From contig QFQM01000142.1 of NCBI GenBank assembly GCA_003243255.1, forward strand, positions 1 to 11,192: DNA of 11,192 nucleotides. Reading direction: 5' to 3'. The position numbers and the translations under genes were made by a program. Within the stretch, counting starts at the first letter, position 1, and each line of letters begins with the position of its first letter. This DNA is from Flavobacterium psychrophilum (GTDB lineage Bacteria; Bacteroidota; Bacteroidia; Flavobacteriales; Flavobacteriaceae). Shown here piece after piece: positions 6,990 through 11,192 of this stretch. Below the pieces are notes generated by a model that did not search any database, was not told the origin of the DNA, and was given only the letters and a program-made list of their open reading frames with translations.

Positions 6990-7832
6990 ATGGATCGTTC
7001 AGCAGGACAGTTACCCGGGGAAGCCTATCTGTACGACGGGAGCGAGAGCACCGAATCTGAAGTAAAGAGGCACAGCTGCGAAGGCGATTTCCTTTTTATT
7101 TTTGTGAAATCAGGAATATTCAGGGCAATTGTTGACGGGAAAAAAATATACTGTACTTCAAATGAACTGGTCATCGCTTTATGCCGGCATTATTGCGAAG
7201 TGATAAAATACAGCAAGAAAACATCCTGCTACCTTGTAAAAGTGCAATGGCAGTTTATTACAGACATCAAAATGTCCGGGCAATTTATCGAACTTTTGGT
7301 TAACAAAGAGAGCGTACGGCTATTTCCCAAAAATTTCGATTCGCGGGTATTGCTTAGGATAATGAAACTTCTCTACTACTACCAGGCATTAAAGGATACC
7401 CTGCGATTTCCCTTTTCTTCCTATAAAGCGGCGCTCAGCCTGTTGATTTATCAGGCGGCATGGCAACAGGACAGCACCTCGGGAACCGTCAAAATCACCT
7501 ACAGCCGAAAGGAGTTGCTGACCCTGCAATTTTTGAAGATGCTGGTCCAGCATTACAGGGAGGAACGGAGCATTACCTTTTATGCAAGATTATTATTTGT
7601 GACCCAAGGCTACCTTACTAAGAGCGTACGCGAAGTAACTGGCAAGACAGTCCTTGAATGCATTTATGAGGTATTGCTTAGTGAAGCAAAATACCTTCTG
7701 ATGAGTACGGACGCGACAATTGAACTTATTAGTGAACAACTTCATTTTAATTCTGCAGGCAGTTTCAGCAGGTTTTTCAAGAAAGAAACCAATCTGACAC
7801 CAACAGAATACAGAAGAGATTATGGGCGGTAA
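6990..7832 (+). CDS. AraC-family transcriptional regulator (soluble)
   Basis: ATG 6990 gives 280 residues. A TTG start at 6945 would add 15 residues that are partly encoded by the palindrome at 6956-6969, so ATG is preferred. The N-terminal ~100 residues look like a small beta-rich, cupin-like sensor domain with three cysteines close together (C55, C65, C69). The C-terminal ~90 residues are a standard AraC/XylS double helix-turn-helix: first HTH near 195-215 and second near 243-263, with I-S-E-Q-L-H-F-N-S then S-F-S-R-F-F-K-K-E and L-T-P-T-E-Y-R, the family signature. There is no membrane segment, so it acts in the cytoplasm. It lies 48 bp after the lipoprotein gene and 75 bp before rteC, so it might control either; the effector is unknown. 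Confidence 0.88.
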   Translation: MDRSAGQLPGEAYLYDGSESTESEVKRHSCEGDFLFIFVKSGIFRAIVDGKKIYCTSNELVIALCRHYCEVIKYSKKTSCYLVKVQWQFITDIKMSGQFIELLVNKESVRLFPKNFDSRVLLRIMKLLYYYQALKDTLRFPFSSYKAALSLLIYQAAWQQDSTSGTVKITYSRKELLTLQFLKMLVQHYREERSITFYARLLFVTQGYLTKSVREVTGKTVLECIYEVLLSEAKYLLMSTDATIELISEQLHFNSAGSFSRFFKKETNLTPTEYRRDYGR

Positions 7833-7907
7833 TATTTTTCCGGCAATTACAGGTTAAAGGCTTTTGAAGCAAGTGCGTGTGTTTTGCTGTATCAAATGTA
7901 AGAGTAT

Positions 7908-8750
7908 ATGGTACGATCAGCAGTTTACAGGGATATTTTGTCAGAAGTGAACGAGAATGAAAAGGACTTTTCCATATCCTACAGTTCAGTAATTGAACAG
8001 GCTTCGACTATGATCCCCTTTTTACAGGAAACCCTTAGACGTTTAAAAGACATTCTGCTCAAGGATGGTTTTACCAATACACTTGAAGAGGTCGAATATT
8101 TCAGGGAAGTTAAACCACAGGTATTAGGAAAACTGATTTATTACAATGAACTATACCGTCTGGAAACTTCCTGTCCTGTTCAGGGCGGTAAACTCTACAG
8201 GAAGTATTTTGCAGTTCAGCTCAAGCTTTTGAAACAGCATAACGCAAGCCAAATGGACATGGACTTTTACCGCTACTACCGTTCGGGAAGGACAGATAGG
8301 GATAATGACTATTTCAAGAGAGGCCAAATTTGTTTATCGACGGTTCCCGACAGCTTTTATTTTGAAATGGATGCAAGGTATTCCACGTATTATGACCATT
8401 TGGTAGCACGATTCATAGCACAGGATCTTATCTACACTTTTCTGCTTTCGAGGATTAATCCTGATAATCCCGGTGTATTTGGCGATTTTGAAATTCCCGA
8501 AGAATTACAATGGACAGGCACAAAGAATGCACTTATTGAACTTATATATGCTTTGCATACATCAGGTGCGCTTTCCAATGGCAAAATAGGTGTCCGCAAA
8601 GTCAGCCAGGTATTCCAGGCAATCTTTAAAATTTCTCTCGGCGATGTACATCATGCTTTTCACAGAATGAAGGACCGGTCGGCTAAACGTACCTTATTTA
8701 TCGACCAGTTAAAAAATTCACTTGAGGACTATATGGATAAAAACCTCTGA
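7908..8750 (+). CDS. rteC: RteC family regulator of conjugative-transposon excision and transfer
   Basis: 280 residues, the usual size for the RteC family, recognised from its overall sequence: the N-terminal helical part, the central Y-Y-R-S-G-R-T-D-R-D-N-D-Y-F motif and the winged-helix-like C-terminal region ending in F-H-R-M-K-D-R and the final basic helix. In the Bacteroides element CTnDOT, RteC is a DNA-binding protein that activates the excision operon in response to tetracycline through RteA/RteB. Here no rteA/rteB or tetQ is visible, so the inducing signal is unknown. ATG 7908 is the first in-frame start that preserves family length. The gene is followed 20 bp later by a strong intrinsic terminator, so it probably ends its own transcript. 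Homologue function is inferred from the family, not shown for this element. Confidence 0.9.
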   Translation: MVRSAVYRDILSEVNENEKDFSISYSSVIEQASTMIPFLQETLRRLKDILLKDGFTNTLEEVEYFREVKPQVLGKLIYYNELYRLETSCPVQGGKLYRKYFAVQLKLLKQHNASQMDMDFYRYYRSGRTDRDNDYFKRGQICLSTVPDSFYFEMDARYSTYYDHLVARFIAQDLIYTFLLSRINPDNPGVFGDFEIPEELQWTGTKNALIELIYALHTSGALSNGKIGVRKVSQVFQAIFKISLGDVHHAFHRMKDRSAKRTLFIDQLKNSLEDYMDKNL

Positions 8751-8770
8751 GAAACCAAATGCCATTTTAG

Positions 8771-8796
8771 AGCAGTACGATAGTACTGCTTTTTTT
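8771..8796 (+). terminator. Strong intrinsic terminator after rteC
   Basis: AGCAGTAC (8771-8778), loop gata, then GTACTGCT (8783-8790) form a perfect 8-bp stem with a 4-base loop, directly followed by a run of seven T (8790-8796). This is a textbook rho-independent terminator. It isolates rteC from the next gene, which therefore needs its own promoter in 8797-8910. Confidence 0.9.
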
Positions 8797-8836
8797 ATGC
8801 TACAAGCCTCCGTACAGCTAAAAAGTTATGTACCCA

Positions 8837-8852
8837 TTGGCACACCTTGGCA
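8837..8852. promoter_or_regulatory. Direct repeat TTGGCA in helical phase before the HTH gene
   Basis: TTGGCA occurs at 8837-8842 and again at 8847-8852, exactly 10 bp apart, one helical turn. It is followed by TAGATTTA (8856-8863), one mismatch from the Bacteroidota -7 element TANNTTTG. The region must drive the HTH gene because the rteC transcript stops at 8796. It could be a binding site for RteC or for the HTH protein itself. Evidence is positional only. Confidence 0.3.
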
Positions 8853-8910
8853 GATTAGATTTACCGGAAATACAACCTTGCAGTCAGTATTAATTCAAAA
8901 AGGGATCATC

Positions 8911-9219
8911 ATGAACATTGACAGAAATGAGTTCCATGCCTGGATGGAACGTGTAATGCAGCGTTTTGACCTGCTTGCAGAAAAAATCATAAAGGCCGAA
9001 AAGCGCCACAATAGTATTGACGGCGAAGAATTACTGGATAACCAAGATGTGTTGCAGATGCTGAAGATAAGCGCCCGTTCGCTACAGCGTTACCGATCGG
9101 GGGGCAGGCTGCCATATTACACCATAAGCGGAAAACTATACTATAAGTTATCGGACGTGCATCAGTTTATAAGGGATAGCTTTCACCGTCAAAGCCCCGT
9201 TCGCAAGGCCAACGGTTGA
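8911..9219 (+). CDS. Small helix-turn-helix (excisionase-like) DNA-binding protein
   Basis: ATG 8911 gives 102 residues and is preceded by AAAAAGGG at a good distance. The frame is open further upstream to an ATG at 8722, but that would read through the rteC terminator and overlap rteC, so it is not used. Residues 1-35 are a charged helix (possible coiled coil). Residues 43-90 are a MerR/excisionase-like helix-turn-helix of the HTH_17 type: L-L-D-N-Q-D-V-L-Q-M-L, S-A-R-S-L-Q-R-Y-R-S-G-G-R-L-P, then a wing K-L-Y-Y-K-L-S-D-V-H-Q-F-I. Genes of this kind sit next to rteC and topB in many Bacteroidota ICEs and are thought to act as excision or transfer regulators. The exact role here is inferred from position. 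Confidence 0.85.
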   Translation: MNIDRNEFHAWMERVMQRFDLLAEKIIKAEKRHNSIDGEELLDNQDVLQMLKISARSLQRYRSGGRLPYYTISGKLYYKLSDVHQFIRDSFHRQSPVRKANG

Positions 9220-9220
9220 C

Positions 9221-9264
9221 AAACAGGGCTTACAAGTGCCCTGACCATTTCTTTGAAACAGGGC
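9221..9264. repeat. AAACAGGGC direct repeats with an inverted copy between them
   Basis: AAACAGGGC occurs at 9221-9229 and 9256-9264, and the inverted core GCCCTG lies between at 9238-9243. The first core and GCCCTG form a 6-bp stem with an 8-base loop (9224-9243). There is no following T-run, so a terminator is doubtful. The position between the HTH gene and the DUF3945 gene suggests an operator or attenuator controlling the downstream genes. Confidence 0.4.
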
Positions 9265-9295
9265 GCAATAGTTTTAACCACTAAAGTAAGATGAT

Positions 9296-10690
9296 ATGGC
9301 AGAACAGTCAGAAATCCACAAATATCCTGAAGAGCTGAATGAGATGCTGCTGGTATTGGATAAAAACGAAAATAAGGTTAAGGGCGTAAAAAGCCTGAGT
9401 AAAGATGGTAAAGTACAGGCAGAAGAAATAAATGAAAAGAACCAACCTGACTTTATGCGCATTGAGCGGCAGGGAGACTTTTTTTCAAACTTCTTCGGCA
9501 ACTTCATGCGGCAGCTGAAAGAGCCTACCCGCTTTGAGTTTTTTAGGGTTCCTTTTCCATTAGGAAAAGACATTGCACAGGAACTGCAAGGATATCTCAA
9601 CGATATTGGAAAAGATGCGCAAAAATTGCTCTCCAAACACTCCCTGAACGCAGAATATCAACATAAAAATCATAAAACTATGGAAACAACAGAAACTGAG
9701 TACAAGTTTAAGCCGGAACAGGTGAACTGGGAATCACTTGGCAACTTGGGGCTTAACAGAGACCGCCTTGAAAAGATGGGCGTTATGGACAACCTGCTGA
9801 AAGGCTTTAAGACAAATGACGTAATACCGCTTACCCTTACTATGGGCGATGCGGTAGCAAAACTGGATGCGAGACTCTCCCTGCAAACCAATGACGCGGG
9901 CCAGGTAGTGGTGGCTATGCACGGGATCAGGAAAGAACCCAACCTCAACTATCCTTTCTTTGGCCATGAATTTACCAAAGAAGATAAAGACAACCTCCTC
10001 AATACCGGAAATATGGGGAGAGTCGTAGACCTATTCAACCAAAAGAGCAGTGAATTCATCCCCTCTGTTATCAGTGTCGACCGTAAAACCAATGAATTGG
10101 TGGCCTATAAAGCAGAATGGATACAGGCTCCCGACGAAATAAAAGGTGTAAAACTTGATGAGCAGCAAAAACAGGCCCTCCAGGAAGGCAAGCCGTTACA
10201 GCTTGAAGGCATGATTTCCAGTAAAGGTGAAGCATTTAACGCCACGGTGCAGTTCAATGCCGACAAGCGTTACATCGAATTCCTGTTCGACCGCAATCAG
10301 GGGCACAACCAGTCCCAAGGAAGGGTTTACGATGAAGCCCCAAGGGAATTCAGAGGCAAGGAACTGACTGATGAACAATACAGCAAATTCAAAGATGGCC
10401 TTACGGTCTTTGTCAGTGGGCTTGTTGATAAAAACGACAAGGAATATCAAGGATATATTACATACAACAGCGAAAGCGGAAAGGTTGGCTTTTCATTTAA
10501 CAACCCAACGAAATCCAAGGAAGAAGCCATGCCGGCAGGCACGGCTCAAAACCAGCAAGCAACAGCTGAGAACAAATCTTCACAAAGCACGACGGCTTCG
10601 AAAGAGAATGAAAAGGGACAGAAAGAGACAGCTACGCCTGACGAGCAACAACAGGAAGAGCCTTCAAAACGCAAAGGCAGGAAAATGTAA
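9296..10690 (+). CDS. DUF4099/DUF3945 domain protein of conjugative elements
   Basis: 464 residues. Residues 1-130 form a linker-like N-terminal region with an early acidic helix. About 135-215 match DUF4099 (F-K-P-E-Q-V-N-W-E-S-L, then G-L-N-R-D-R-L-E-K, then P-L-T-L). About 222-330 match DUF3945 (F-T-K-E-D-K-D-N-L-L-N-T-G-N-M-G-R-V-V, then S-V-D-R-K-T-N-E-L-V). There is an internal repeat: I-K-G-V-K-L-D-E-Q-Q-K-Q-A-L (282-295) and F-R-G-K-E-L-T-D-E-Q-Y (352-362) begin similar ~50-residue units. The tail (405-464) is low complexity, rich in Q, E, K and T, and ends in the basic K-R-K-G-R-K-M. Such proteins are encoded just before topB in many Bacteroidota ICEs; a mobilisation or DNA-processing accessory role is often supposed but not established. 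The gap to topB is 17 bp, suggesting one transcript. Confidence 0.88.
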   Translation: MAEQSEIHKYPEELNEMLLVLDKNENKVKGVKSLSKDGKVQAEEINEKNQPDFMRIERQGDFFSNFFGNFMRQLKEPTRFEFFRVPFPLGKDIAQELQGYLNDIGKDAQKLLSKHSLNAEYQHKNHKTMETTETEYKFKPEQVNWESLGNLGLNRDRLEKMGVMDNLLKGFKTNDVIPLTLTMGDAVAKLDARLSLQTNDAGQVVVAMHGIRKEPNLNYPFFGHEFTKEDKDNLLNTGNMGRVVDLFNQKSSEFIPSVISVDRKTNELVAYKAEWIQAPDEIKGVKLDEQQKQALQEGKPLQLEGMISSKGEAFNATVQFNADKRYIEFLFDRNQGHNQSQGRVYDEAPREFRGKELTDEQYSKFKDGLTVFVSGLVDKNDKEYQGYITYNSESGKVGFSFNNPTKSKEEAMPAGTAQNQQATAENKSSQSTTASKENEKGQKETATPDEQQQEEPSKRKGRKM

Positions 10691-10707
10691 GCTTAAAAAA
10701 ATGTACT

Positions 10708-11192
10708 ATGATAACAATACTGGCAGAAAAACCCAGCGTGGCCCGTGAACTGGCTGCGCTTTTGGGTGCCACTACAAAGAAAGACGGCTATATTGAGGGC
10801 AATGGCTATTATATAACCTGGGCTCTGGGGCACCTTATTGCACTGGGACTACCGGAGGACTACAACATTAAAGGGTTTCAGAAGGAAAACCTGCCGATAC
10901 TGCCATCACCATTTTTGCTTACACTCCGTAAAGGTTCTGGAAAGGAACGACTCCTGCCTGACAAGAGGATCGTAAAGCAACTTGTGAGCGTCGGAGAGTT
11001 ATTTAAAGACAGTGAGCGTATTATCGTTGCTACCGATGCCGGAAGGGAAGGTGAACTTATCTTCCGTTACATTTACGAATATCTCAATTGCCGTGTCCCC
11101 TTTACAAGGCTATGGGTAAGTTCCCTGACTGAGAAAGCCCTCCGCCACGGGCTGGACAATCTATTGCCCGGCAGTGACTTTGACAACCTGTA
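10708..11192 (+). CDS. topB: DNA topoisomerase III (type IA), 3' end cut by window
   Basis: Only the first 161 residues are present; the frame is open to the last base. ATG 10708 begins M-I-T-I-L-A-E-K-P-S-V-A-R, the conserved TOPRIM start with the catalytic glutamate E7 in A-E-K-P-S. The second TOPRIM block is A-T-D-A-G-R-E-G-E-L-I (D110, E114); Gly112 replaces the second Asp of the DxDxE triad, as I recall in many plasmid and ICE-borne TopB proteins, so it is not a sign of inactivation. The expected active-site tyrosine domain lies outside the window. Type IA topoisomerases relax or decatenate single-strand-containing DNA; in ICEs TopB is thought to assist transfer or replication of the element. 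It is 17 bp after the DUF3945 gene, probably co-transcribed. Confidence 0.93.
   Translation, partial: MITILAEKPSVARELAALLGATTKKDGYIEGNGYYITWALGHLIALGLPEDYNIKGFQKENLPILPSPFLLTLRKGSGKERLLPDKRIVKQLVSVGELFKDSERIIVATDAGREGELIFRYIYEYLNCRVPFTRLWVSSLTEKALRHGLDNLLPGSDFDNL

Noticed and set aside
8722..8910. Upstream extension of the HTH gene to ATG 8722
   Set aside because: It would overlap the end of rteC and pass through the strong terminator at 8771-8796; ATG 8911 has a good ribosome binding site.
1..11192. CRISPR arrays, tRNA/rRNA genes, insertion sequences, att sites
   Set aside because: No regularly spaced repeats, cloverleaf-like sequence, transposase or integrase coding region was seen.

Overview
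The window looks like part of an integrative and conjugative element (ICE, or conjugative transposon) from a Bacteroidota bacterium, most likely of the Flavobacteriia or Sphingobacteriia type. Three things support this. It carries an RteC-family gene, a small excisionase-like helix-turn-helix gene, a DUF4099/DUF3945 gene and topB, all on one strand and in the order common in Bacteroidota ICEs. A promoter-like sequence follows the Bacteroidota pattern TTG-N20-TANNTTTG. The cargo genes also include a TPR/AraC membrane regulator of a kind typical of this phylum. Host genus and element boundaries cannot be read from the window, and no integrase, relaxase or att site is visible.

Left part (1-2781, + strand). 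Three closely spaced genes read rightwards: a left-truncated protein with a zinc ribbon and a C-terminal RX4H motif (HEPN-like, tentative), an 82-aa small protein, and a 429-aa protein resembling DUF6602 with a PD-(D/E)XK-like nuclease core. Convergent to them (2890-4128, - strand) is a 412-aa PIN-domain protein with three predicted C-terminal zinc sites. This AT-rich block of putative nucleases looks like ICE cargo and may be a defence module; that role is inferred from domains and context only.

Middle part (4235-7832). A TPR-AraC membrane regulator (- strand) is divergent from a lipoprotein (+), which is followed by a soluble AraC-family regulator (+). The 316-bp divergent intergenic region holds a good promoter candidate for the lipoprotein and a perfect 9-bp inverted repeat with 20-bp centre-to-centre spacing, a plausible operator.

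Right part (7908-11192, + strand). This is the ICE backbone: rteC, a strong intrinsic terminator, an excisionase-like HTH gene, a DUF4099/DUF3945 protein and the 5' part of topB (cut by the window end). In known Bacteroides elements RteC switches on excision and transfer functions. The rteA/rteB two-component genes usually linked to rteC are not in the window; AraC-type regulators lie in the position directly upstream.
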